From Bugula neritina (Eukaryota; Bryozoa; Gymnolaemata; Cheilostomatida; Bugulidae): a stretch of DNA of 64,000 bases. Where the stretch lies: the NCBI GenBank assembly GCA_964035545.1, contig OZ037766.1, positions 22,721,767-22,785,766 of the forward strand, written 5' to 3'. The translations under genes were made by a program, and so were the position numbers. Under the pieces are notes generated by a model. The model ran no database searches. It was given only the letters and a program-made list of their open reading frames with translations, and had not been told where the DNA came from. Within the stretch, counting starts at the first letter, position 1. Each line of letters begins with the position of its first letter. This document shows positions 12,801-23,928 of the stretch, piece by piece.

Positions 12801-15800
12801 TAAATGCTAAACATACAATTAAGAATATTCGATTTTATTTTCGTAAATTTCAAAATTTTAAAGGCCTGCAGTCAGTCAATGCACATTTTAAGTTATAAAC
12901 TAAACAAATTATATTATTCAAAACGAAGCAAGGGTCTACACCCAGCTCTGAATAGAGCATTAAGTACTGTTCACCAATTACTAGACAACTGTTGGGTTGC
13001 CTTTATTTGCTGCTAATACCCCCCACATACGATCATGCAATTTCTAAAAAGAAATTCATCATTATGGTGCTAGAATGATAAAATGTTTGCACAGTGTATA
13101 GATTTAGTAAATTAGGTTGAAGCTTCAAGAAAACTAGTTGCCTTATATAGGTTCGAGATTCTCAGTGCTACCATTTCAGGAAAGTCAAAACATCACTAGC
13201 GAATATATTTTCCAATGTAACGTTCTTTGACTAAAAGAGAATGTAAGTTTTAGGTTGCATTTTAATTTTCGGAATTTTACCAAGATAAAAAGAGTGAAGT
13301 AAATTGTTTGCAGAACTAATGTAGCGCAATTTTTTTTTTTGTAAATGGCTAATCACCCCCAACTCTAAAATAGCACATATGACATAAACTACTATTTTGA
13401 TGAAAATACAAACAAACAAACAAGCACATAAAACCTTGATTTGATGAAACTTTGCTGTCCTTTAAATTATACTCGTATACTTGGTTTTTTTCTTTTGTGC
13501 TAGATTGAACCTGGAATAGCTTAAACCTATGCATTTTCTAAGATTCAGTATGCTGCCTTTCTCTGTGACAAAGACTGTCCCAATTTTATTGCAATATTGT
13601 CGAAAAATTCTAAAGCTAAAATAGGCTCATTTTCGAAAACGTTCCGGTCAATTATAATAAAATGCTCATATTTTATACTACAACTTGTTTGAAAATATTT
13701 TTTAAAAGCTGGGCTTGCCAAAACAGGCATTCACAGCCTACATTTGCCAGATTGTGACTACTTTCATCTTTTAAGTCAATTGTCAGTGGGTTTTAGAAAC
13801 TTGTGGCAGTACTGTAATAAAATGGTCACAGCATGTGTCATCCTTTTGGCGTAGCACAGATGAACCCTATTTTGTCAACTATTTTCGTAAACTCAAGTTA
13901 AATCTCATTACTGAAAACAAGAAACGGTGTGAAAGCAAGGAAAAATTTATTATTTCTATTTTTAAAGATCATTTTTTCTGGCAGTCTTTTTTAAAATGGT
14001 CATTTTATAAGTGTTTGTTTAAAGCATTTGCTTTTTAATATTCATTACCTATTTATTTGATATGTTTATTTTTATGACAGAATAATTATACTTGGTCAAG
14101 AGCGTTCTCAAAAGAAATTATCTTATCCATTTAATAGAATCAAACTCAAGGGCTAATTATAAATGAAAAGTAGTTATTTAGAAATTATAAACAATAATTA
14201 TATAAAGGTGTGTTGCTATAAAGGTGCGTTACCTTAGCCACCCTCAACCTGATCAATACGCTATTTGTTATTAGTGGAGAAGCCAAAAGCTTTAAGAGCA
14301 GCAGGCTCTGTTGACAACATCAGCTTCTACCTGTCTGGTCAATGGCCAAAAGATGGCTGTGCTAAGCATAAAGGTGCTCATGATGTCAATGTCGTTACCA
14401 GCAGTACCAACACTCCGATTGGCTCTACCGGTGTTACAAATACTCCTATTGGCTGTAGCTTTATTCAATCAAATTTACGATGCAGTCCGCTGACATCCTT
14501 TGATAATCAAGACATATTTATTAAAGATCAGGACACACAGGTGAGAAATGGTTCCAATGTATCAAGAGATGTGGCTAATTTGTTCAATGATCTTTAATAA
14601 TAGTTTTCTTTGTGCTCTCAAGGTTCTTTCCAGTATTTTATTATTTCAACCAAATTTTATAAAGAGCCAATAATTGGTTGCAATATAAGACGCAGTTATA
14701 AGTAGCAAATGGGTGTATTGCTGTATATGATGTTTTATTTACTGTTGTAAGTGATATATTGACTGTTTTGCATGCTGTATTTACTGTTGTATGTGCTGTA
14801 TTTACTGTTGTATGTGCTGTATTTACTGTTGTATGTGCTGTATTTACTGTTGTATATGCTTTATTTACTGTTGTATATGATATATTGACTGTTTTGCATG
14901 CTGTATTTACTGTTGTATGTGCTGTATTTACTGTTGTATGTGCTGTATTTACTGTTGTATGTGCTGTATTTACTGTTGTATATGCTTTCGTTGTGTTATA
15001 CTCACTGTAGTTATTTTCGTTCTGTTTAGACTTCCGAGGACTGGGAAGACGATCTAAAGAAACCCACGAGCACCTCTAGCAAGAGTTTTGTACCTTATAA
15101 AAGATCAAAGTCAGTTGGAACCAATGAAAACTGGCTTAAATCAAAAGATGTAGGCTATTACAATCATAAGTAATGAAAACAAGTGCTTCTAAACTTGGAT
15201 TGCGCTAATTTACCCAAATTCTGTGCACTGAATTGGTTTTGGCGATCTTAGTGGGATAACAGAAACCTGTATGCTAGTGTAATACTAGTATACCATTGTT
15301 TTGAGAGCAGCACAATGCATTGCAGGGTGTATGGGTGTTGACTGCTGATATAAATTACTCCAAAATACAGCATAGTTGATCATTACACACACATGTAGTA
15401 CATCTGCTGTTGATTATATTTGAGTATTATGTAAAGTAGCGATGCATTTCATTACCAGTTCACCAGGCATTCAATTCAGTATGCAGTATGTAGGTGTAGT
15501 TCGTACTCACTCAAGCCTATCTCCACTTCACTTACACATTACTACCACAATCTATATCACACTGTAGCCAAGTGGCTGGTATAGTCACAGTGGGCAAATT
15601 ATTTGCTCTATTTGTTATAACCTGTTATATCACCTCATCCATCACACTACTTTATCTCTTCCTACTCAGTATCTCGTAGATCTTCCCATCTACCGTAGAT
15701 CTTCCCATCTACCCGTAGTGTATTTTGTTGTGTTGTGTCACCATGGCAAAGTGTTGTGATGTTTATTGCAGATCAAAGCAAGACTCCAAAGGAAAGATAA

Positions 15801-18441
15801 TTCTGGAAGAAGCGGTCAGACAACAGCACAGCGATTCAGTCCTGTTCCCATACTTACTAACTCTCTGTCACCTCGTGCCAGTGCCTCTCAGCCAATCAAA
15901 ATACCCGTACCAATACATGAAAATGGCATGCTCCGTGGCACTCCGGGAAAGGCCAGGGCCAGTGTGGAAGGCCTTAATCCAGTATGTATTACTTGCGCAC
16001 TGACAGTGGTTATGTCTATTAGTTTCCTACTGATGGGCTCATTTACACTTGGGAGCAGCTGTGGAGAAATTGTGATGACCTAAGTTCTTTAAAATTTCTT
16101 TATAGATTTTGGTTTGGGGCGAGGGCTGAATTTTTTGCGAGAATATAACTTCTTTTGCTGCATTTCTAATCTAGAACACAGGCTTTTTTCAATTTCTTCG
16201 TTACTGTGCCTAGTAACTCAGTGTCAGTCATATTTACTGTTAGTCGTACCCACTGTTGGTGTGTAGCTACCATTGTACATCTTTGTAATATTTAGTTAGT
16301 AATTAACATCATTAGCATGACGATATCTTCATATAGGAATATATCAACTGATGAGATATGTAGGCATGTTAGATAATAGTTTTTGTGCCTAGCATATAGG
16401 CGCCTTGTAGATACTTTAGAGTGTAATGCATACATACCACATGCTATTAAATGTACTGTCTTTTTATGTGTTGATGATCTTCTTGTAGGAGATTGAGAAG
16501 TTGATCATATCAGCAACTTCAGTACTGAATAGAGAAGAAGAGAGTGGGACTTGTGGGCCAGTATGTTAAACTTCACTGCTAGCTTCTAGTTGTAGCTTGT
16601 TATCTGTACACATGTGTACTGGTGATTAATTAACAGTTTCTTTGTAATTGCTGATGCATTCTTCTTTCATACTATTATCATGGTCAACAGAGCAACACTG
16701 GCTGTTGGTTTCATTGTAAATACAAGGTGGCACCAGGAGTTGGTGGGTCAAGTGGAGCACAGGTGCTACAGCAGTGCTTTCTATTGCTAGTATGCTGTGT
16801 ATATTATCCTAGCTTTACTGCCAAGTTATATTCTGTATTATATAATGTCACTGCCACCTTATTTACAATGTGTATGGTGCTATCATTCTCTTCAACATGT
16901 TACTAGTACTAGTACTATTAGTACTACTAGCTACTGCTACTACTAGTGCTACTAGCTACTGCTACTACTACTACTAGTACTACTAGCTACTACTAGTACT
17001 ACTAGCTACTACTAGTGCTACTAGCTACTGCTACTACTACTACTACGACTGCTACTGCTGCTTTCTATACAAATATTCTTTATAACAACAACTGAAAAAC
17101 CACTTTTTTTGCGTTCTCCATGTTCTGCTATGACTACTGTTCTCTTTGCCCGTATAGATACACCTGTATGAACATCCTGACGGACATAGAGCGCCAGGTC
17201 CAGAGTCCCTGAACTTCATACACGCCAACACGCAGACCCCCAGCCAATCTGACTCATTTTTGGGCGGGGACTCGTTGGTTGAGTCAACTCTATGTGACCA
17301 TTACAGTGGGGGTTTGAGGACCATCAGTAGGGCCTCCACCGATACAGAGAGTGCTAGCAGCAGACCTCAGTCTATCAGCCCCTCCCCCTTCCTACTAGGT
17401 AAGTTGTAGCAGCTGTGGATGTGTGTTAGAAGCTAATCTGACTACTCAATATACAGCCAATGTTTTCATGTCATTGCTGGCACAGCTTATACTGTGTGGT
17501 GTGGCTTTTGTCTCGAATTCTTCTCTACTTGATAGCTTTCTCTATTGTTTATACATGGCAGTAATCATAGACTGGTATAAATAACCTGGTATCTACATGA
17601 CTTAACCAATGACCATACTGCTTTATACTATATACTAGTACTGTACTCTTATTGTATGTACTTTACCTGTACTACTCTATACTAGCACTACTCTATACTC
17701 TGTACTAGTACTACTCTACACTATCTACTCTACTACTCTGTACTATATACTAGTAATATTACTGTATGTACTCGTACTACTCTGTACTAGTACTAATCTG
17801 CTGCTGTATGCTTGTAGGACCACTGGATATTGATGAGCCAACTTCAGATACTGGTATGCATAAGTATAATATTCAGTCTTTGTTGTGTTTGCCACTGTCT
17901 ACTATTCAGTTGATGTGACTTGTCATTCTACTGACCCTGTTACCATGATTACATAATATTTTAGCCACTAGTCCTAGACCAAATAGTGCTGGCTTTGTCA
18001 GACTTCCACCAGATGGCGCTGAGAAGTTGAAGATTGTTACTGAGATGTGAGTATTACTGCTGTATTTTACAAAATAAATCATATCTATAATTTAAGGGTG
18101 TCTGCAAGGGCCATTAAATGTCTCAAGTCGCCACTGCACTTTGACTAATGTAGTCTCTATGGATGTTGCTATGTGTTTACTTTGCTAATCTACTGGCCTT
18201 CATTGGTGTTGTTTGCATCATTATTTACACACAAGTCGCATTCCTAGTGGTTGGTTTACACTTGCGTGTTTTTAGCTCCTCACTACCTCCAATGAAGGCT
18301 ATTATTACCCCCATCACTGCCATCAAACTGCAGCCCAGTGAAACCTCCGCATTTAGCAGTCTATCAAGTAAGAGGGCGTCACTCGATTTGCCGTCTGTCT
18401 GTCCAAGTGTTGCTGCTCGGTTTGTGGAGGAAGGCCATTGA
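9814..18441 (+). CDS. FAM117: FAM117/GLCCI1 family protein
   Basis: Exons 9814-10072, 14275-14540, 15030-15149, 15772-15981, 16489-16560, 17158-17398, 17818-17853, 17965-18046 and 18276-18441 join in phase to 483 residues. An extra 72-bp phase-0 exon (16691-16762) may be optional. The order of conserved blocks matches vertebrate FAM117A/B and GLCCI1: GSVDNISFYLSGQWPKD, a basic block with KRSKSVG and KARLQRK, EGLNPEIEKLII, HPDGHRAP, NTQTPS, SPRPNSAGF..LPPDGAEKLKI and PITAIKLQPS. The protein is Ser-rich and looks mostly disordered. The biochemical function of the family is not settled. Intron 1 is 4.2 kb and carries most of the local mobile elements. The donor of exon 3 (GTAGGC) is weak; reading through it would stop 8 codons later. 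Confidence 0.85.
10449..10507 (+). repeat. (TTACTC)n microsatellite
   Basis: About ten tandem copies of the hexamer within FAM117 intron 1. Nearby DNA at 10284-10322 is built of TAATAC-like units. Confidence 0.9.
10749..11083. mobile_element. 335-bp MITE with ~30-bp terminal inverted repeats
   Basis: The left end (GCCTGGCCACACGATCGTGA...) is repeated in reverse complement at the right end for about 30 bp. The interior has no ORF. The flanks read TTAA-A on the left and TT-TTAA on the right, so a TTAA target duplication is possible but not clean. This is a non-autonomous DNA transposon in FAM117 intron 1; the superfamily is not assigned. Confidence 0.75.
11366..11960 (+). repeat. Diverged direct repeat pair
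   Basis: The stretch from ~11366 to 11480 and that from ~11846 to 11960 share a run of motifs in the same order: AATAGTCTAT, TGTTCAGTTGTGA, GGGTTTAAT/GGGCTTATT, CAATG.TGTCAC and GCTGG. Two old copies of one repeat, 480 bp apart in FAM117 intron 1. Confidence 0.5.
12172..12675. mobile_element. Possible ~500-bp element with inverted ends
   Basis: The left end (TTTCAATGGTTTCATCCCAGTTAAACGC) is matched in reverse complement at the right end (GATGACACCGTTTCAAT, with AACTGGGAAGCGCC just inside). An extra CCCAGTTGAACGCC lies inside the left end. The inside is AT-rich without an ORF. The pattern fits a degraded non-autonomous DNA element. Confidence 0.45.
14719..14990 (+). repeat. 21-bp minisatellite in FAM117 intron 2
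   Basis: About 12 units of a 21-bp repeat (TTTACTGTTGTATGTGCTGTA). Two larger blocks each open with TATATTGACTGTTTTGCATGC, so there is a second-level period of about 126 bp. Because the unit is a multiple of three, a meaningless open frame runs through it. Confidence 0.9.
16105..16215 (+). repeat. Dispersed repeat, copy 1
   Basis: This stretch (TTTGGGGCG..G..TGAA, then AACTTCTTTTGC..ATTTCT.ATCTAGAAC, then GTGCCTAGTAAC) resembles 63073-63186 in order and orientation. It lies just after FAM117 exon 4. The family is not recognised. Confidence 0.55.
16908..17055 (+). repeat. CTA/CTG triplet-rich microsatellite
   Basis: An interrupted run of CTACTAGTA and CTACTGCTA units in the intron before FAM117 exon 17158-17398. 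Similar CTAGTA-rich DNA recurs at ~17630-17800. Confidence 0.85.
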
Positions 18442-20259
18442 ATGATTTCTCACCAGACTGCCATGTTCTATACAAATATTCTGTACCATGTGATTACGCC
18501 AACCCTTGAGTACTGTATTATTATATGCAGTTATAACTTTCTAAAAAGAGCCCTTAATCTGTATGAATTGGTGGAATTATCAGTTAACTAATTCATAAAA
18601 TATTTATCAGTATTAACTTTATAATTATACTGCATGACATGATTTGAATATCATAGTTGTAATATGTTATATACTTTATATACTCTACTTCCTTTAGACT
18701 TAGCATGTAGATAGTGTCACTGTAAATTGTCAGACTTTAAGTGCTCTACTAGTATGATGTAGCATGTAATATTGAATCTTAACTCCAGATTAGTATGATC
18801 TCATTCAATCAACTTCTTTGTATAGTTTTTGTTATTACTATTATTGTTATTCCTATTATTCATTAGTCAGTATATTATGTTGCTGACTTGTTTTCCTCTT
18901 AGGCAGCATGTTTTATGTCACTTTAAGTTGGTTTGAAAGCTGTTATTGTTGAATTATTAATGCTGAACCTGGTCAGCCATATGCCACTGTTAGGCAAGAA
19001 AGGTACCTCTGCTTTTCATATTTCTACTCAATGTGTCAAGTTTTTGTCTATTTCTATCATCACCCTTTAACTATGAAAACAAAACCTTGTCGTAACAGTA
19101 TCTGATGTCTGAATAGCTGTTTGGCCAGTTCTTTGCTTTTTTTCTTTTTCATTCTATTCATTGGTGTAGATAATATAATGCTAAGGGAAAAATCAATGAA
19201 TGCCTTGTTTAACCATGAGTTGTTATAAAAACAGGATTATTGGTTCTGACAATAGTCCAGCTCATAATAGAATGTTAACCGTTGAATTCATAACATGTAG
19301 CTCTGTTATAAAGTTACTTAGGATAACAGCATACACACTTGAAAACATTTGTACAATACTTGAACGGCCTTGCTAGAGTGTGGCAATATACCAATTATGC
19401 AAATACGGTGCATTTATGCTTTCAAGTTATTTACATATTGCTATGGGAACACAGTTTGGGTGAAAAATATATTATGTGCAGATATAAAATTCTTTAATGA
19501 TGAGGCACCCACTCTATTTTATTTTTATATTCTTTCAATTATAATTGAAATAACAAAAACTTCAAAAATTTCTATCAAACACAATGTATGATGCTGGTGT
19601 TGTTTATGCCAGAAGTTGAAGAAGAGTAAACGTTTTCCTACAAATTTTTGCAACCAATTGGTAATTTTCATTCACAGATGCTGTATGTATACTTTTGAAC
19701 TTCATTTTTAAAAAGTTGTTCCAAGAACGTTCAGGAGGCCATTAGAAGTATATAATGGCTAACTGCCAATTGAAAAGCCATTTTAGAATATAATAATAGC
19801 TTGAGTAAGTCTTGCTGGCAATTCAAATCACTTGGAACTTAAACCTGAAACCTAAACTTAATATGAAAATTTTCAAGCGAAAAATAGTTTGTAACATATG
19901 AGCGAATTATTGGCTATAATGAAGTGCAACATTGCAATACTTTATGCTTGAGCGTCTGAGAGTATGTAGATTGTAAATGTATGAAATTGTTGACTACAAT
20001 CACAGATGCAATAAGAAGAAAAGATGATTTATTAGGTCATTATTTATAGTCAATAAGTGGATTGTGTGGCTACATATAATAATATTATGATGAATTTTCA
20101 TAGAAAATCACATATATTGACGAAAATAGCTTAGTCCAAAGTCAAGTAACTGAGATCAAAATTTGTCTAACACTCTTGTACTAAATTGATAATTTTCTAT
20201 GAAGCGAGCAGTCTAGGCTCAATGTGATCATCATGCAATAATGCTTTGGAAAATCTGTT
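18442..20259. other. Convergent intergenic region, FAM117 and prolyl hydroxylase 3' ends
   Basis: AT-rich DNA with no ORF above ~70 codons. TTTATT at 20028-20033 is an AATAAA on the minus strand, 230 bp past the stop of the dioxygenase gene, and is a likely polyadenylation signal for it. Confidence 0.5.
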
Positions 20260-23200
20260 TCAAGTTTTATTCATTGTGCTACGATAGTCTTTCATAACAT
20301 CGTATGACCATTCATCATACCATCTGCATGAGCCATGGTGAAACTCGTCACACGAAACCATCCCGATATCTGGCTCTCTGGGTGGAAGAGGAGGGGCTTC
20401 CATTCTCTTTCCTAGAGTCCAGAAACTTTCATAATAGTACCTAAAAATATAATTTGAAATAACAAAACTGTAAACGAAAAATTTAATTATTCATAGTTAT
20501 TACATGCAGAAGTATTAAGTTAATAAAACTACATAGATTGAGTTTACACACTTGCTTTTCACTATAGTTGGTGCAACAAATCTAATAATACATTGAAGAA
20601 TAAATATTATGTTCGAAAACAATTTTTAGGGAATACAACTCCAAGTTTATACAATGAAAGGTTTATTCCAGAGAGTCTTACCATCTTTGAATAATGTATT
20701 TTTGCCCCTTCGTCACTTTGCTAGCTTTATGTACAGATAGAGGTTCACATTTACCAAATTCATTCATGTTGTTCCACACTAGAGCTCGTCCTTTCTTAGG
20801 CTTAACCCAAATTCCCAATTCTAAAAAGGTAGATTAAATAACAATTAATCAGCTTAAATAAGTTTTTGATAATTATTGTGAACTAATTAATTTGAAAAAA
20901 GTGACAATAAATTAAGCTACTAAACCTTCTGCTGCAAATTTAAATCTGGTATAAAAAAAGTTATTCTTAATTATTGAACAGTGACACTTGCTATCTGTTA
21001 TAATAAATAAAACATTTTAAAAATTGCATATAATTATTATGTTGTCATCGTGTAGCACACAGCAATTGTCTACCCCATTAAATTTATAACCTATTTAGTC
21101 TGGGTGATATCATAATTCATCCAATTTTAAATGTAAAAAAGAATACAATATGAAGAAAAAAATTATTGTACCAGTAAAGGCAGTTTCACCGCCTGACTCA
21201 ACGTCATCCAGATAGACTAGTACAGTGGCAAATCTGTCCCGAAAATGGGAGTTATCTTCTACACAATCTGTGTGTTTTTTATAACCTGAAATCAATCAAA
21301 ATAGATATAGCAATCATAGATAAATAGCATTTACAAGTATGCAAATGTCTTTTTAAAGAAATAATTTATACCAATATGCTGTGGATAAGATGTAATTTGA
21401 AATTTTCCACCATTTTCCTGTTTTAATGAAGTTGTTTCCTGGATGAGAGCAGCCATTTTCTTTGAGAATGTTGACTCTCCGAAATAGAAAGCTGTACTGT
21501 AGCTCCAGTTGTAATTCAACCAATCAGCTACTTGTAATGAGAATGTCTCATTCAGACAGTATGTACCTAAACAGTAATAAATCTATGTGTCACATCAAAT
21601 GTTATAAAGAGAAACAAATAAACATCAAGTGGCAAACATTAAAAGAACACCTCCAAATGTAAACTGTGCAAGACATTAAAATATTTTAGTTCAATAAAAA
21701 TTCATTTATCACATAACCAGCAGCAAATATCAGCAGAAAACATTGCTTTGTTACACAAAGTTAATTTCTAGCTATAGTTGGCTGCAAAAAGCAGGCACAG
21801 CTGAATGTGTACAATATTGTAAAGGCTTTAGCAGTACCCATTACCGTGTACAATATGAAGAGTGCAGCACACATACAGTTTATCAAAAAAGTTGAAAAAA
21901 GAGAAAAGTAAATGCCTACAATAGTGAACTTGAAACAGTGCAGAGAAAAAATCTAACAAGAAGCAAAAAAAAATGTATGGCAAATCAAGCACACAACACA
22001 GTAGAGATCTGATACCAATCTGTAGACAGAAGAGAGGTCACAGCTGCAAGTAGAAAGGTTACATTGCGGAAAACTGCCTTGTAATAAATGTTATGTGCTA
22101 GACATGTATATGTATGAAGGTATATGTAAAAAAATGAGCTGACTTGACAATTATATTATGCAGTCTTCATCGTTTTACAGTATTGAGAAATTTAGTTACA
22201 TGTACATGTAGTTTAACTTATCATAATATTGTATTGCAATCATATAAAAAGCTAGTATAGCACATACTTATAGAATGCAATATGACTATACACCTTCAGT
22301 AAAATCCGAAGCAGAGACTGTGACATGTGATCTGTTGACACTGTCTAAGTTTAGCCTCAGTGTCTGTAGGTTTTCAAAGCACAATATGGGGGATTGTGTG
22401 CTCCCTGACTTTACATGCTTGTTATGCGCAGACCTCAAACCATCGCATTCATCAGCAGACAGAAAATCCTCGAACATAAAGACCCTGCATGCAATATTGA
22501 ACAGACATTCTTCAAACATATTTTTTACACAATTGAAGCGGAATTTTAGTTATTATGATACTAAATTGCCTGAAATGTGTTTTTATTCACTGCACCATCA
22601 CACCAACCATAAATGAAATAATGAGAGCTCACAAAAAACAACACAGGGCACTTCGACTCATTTGCCAATGGGTAGTAAAAACTAGCAGCTATGTATACTG
22701 CTGCAGTAGCAGCGATGTGCCAAGCTACCGATAACTATAAAACTATGGGCAGGTTAGGAAAATCCATAACTATAGGTCCTATAAGTTGCAAGCAGTGTGT
22801 AGGAATCAGGAGCTATATAAAACACAAGATTTGTTTACCGGCACAATTTAATCAACTCAAATTCTTGAATTTTAAAGCTGCCAAATTTTTTTTCACACTT
22901 AAATGATAAAATATCTTTTGCCCTGGTACACAAAAATTTTCCCTCTGTCTCAGTCAAAACACTTCACAAAATTCTTTCTGCAGATTACCTGCAGAGCTCA
23001 TTTCTTTTGAACACCATTCAATAGCTATTAGTTCATTGGTTAAAGGTACGTATGTGGTTTACTGGGAACTTGTAACATTTTGAAAACATGATATGAACTA
23101 TAATTCTATGTTAAACATTGTACTGCAATCCAGTGATGGTGTAACAAATAAGCAATACTTTATTTCTGTATTTAACATGAGTATATTAAATACAGGATTG

Positions 23201-23928
23201 AAATAAGTTATGCCAAACAGCACATCTATATAAAAGACAAAAATCTAGATTAGACAATAAATAGAGATCTTTAGTTAAAAATTATTAAATTCTGAATCAT
23301 TCAATAAGTAGAGTAAAAAATAGGCCATGATAGGAATATCATCTGTTATCCTTATTAACCATTTATTACGATATGTGCACGCAAGTGATACAAGCAAATG
23401 ACATTCTATCTGGTAACACCTGGCGCATAAAGTTTTATCTATGAATAACGTACATGCTCTCTGCAAGTTTAGGTATAAGGTATGGTTATTTAGTTACCTC
23501 ACAGAGTGGTTTCTAGAAATGTTGTTTTGTGGCAAAAGTTCTATTGGTGCAATCCTTCTTCCCTCTAAAAATATTTTCTTTACCTCCAATTGTTTTTGAA
23601 ATGTTGGAGAAAATTCAACAGCATTTTGCATATATTTTAAATTGGGTTGAGAAAGCTCTTTCTTAGAATTATCATTCTGCTTTTCTGCGACAATGTTGCT
23701 GGAAAAGTTAACTTTTTTATCCAACTTATCAGCGCTCATTAAACTTGAAAGCGTTAAGGTTATAGACTTTGTTGTTTCTGGTGACAATATCATTACGGAA
23801 ACAGTCAAAACTGCTAGCAATACTAGAATGCTTATACTAAAGATATAAGCATTTTGTGTCGGAAGAGTTTTACTGACGACTTTAGATTTTTTAACATATC
23901 GCTGACTTTTTCTTTTTGACATAACCAT
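20260..23928 (-). CDS. Membrane-anchored prolyl 4-hydroxylase-like 2OG-Fe(II) dioxygenase
   Basis: Exons 23928-23498, 22484-22294, 21566-21372, 21285-21172, 20820-20682 and 20440-20260 join in phase to 416 residues. A basic cytosolic start (MVMSKRKSQRYVKK) precedes one hydrophobic segment at about residues 26-48, so this is a type II membrane protein with a lumenal catalytic domain. The P4H domain has FEDFLSADECD near its start, the iron ligands H and D in KKHTD, the third ligand H in LSVHKAS, and the 2-oxoglutarate-binding Lys in KGQKYIIQRW; FRDRFATVLVYLDDVESGG and LGIWVKPKKGRALVW are also typical. It should hydroxylate prolyl residues using O2 and 2-oxoglutarate. The peptide-binding domain of animal collagen P4H alpha subunits is not seen; the layout is closer to P4HTM or plant P4Hs. 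The substrate is unknown. Confidence 0.85.

Noticed and set aside
10081-13100. CRISPR-like or phage-type structure among intron repeats
   Set aside because: The repeats are simple hexamers, a MITE and diverged duplications. There are no regular spacers, and the genome is eukaryotic.
13231-14038. Several 60-67 codon ORFs in FAM117 intron 1
   Set aside because: Lengths expected by chance in AT-rich DNA, with no splice-compatible phase with FAM117 exons and no protein-like composition.
14759-15010. 83-codon ORF of AVFTVVC repeats
   Set aside because: Translation of the 21-bp minisatellite in FAM117 intron 2.
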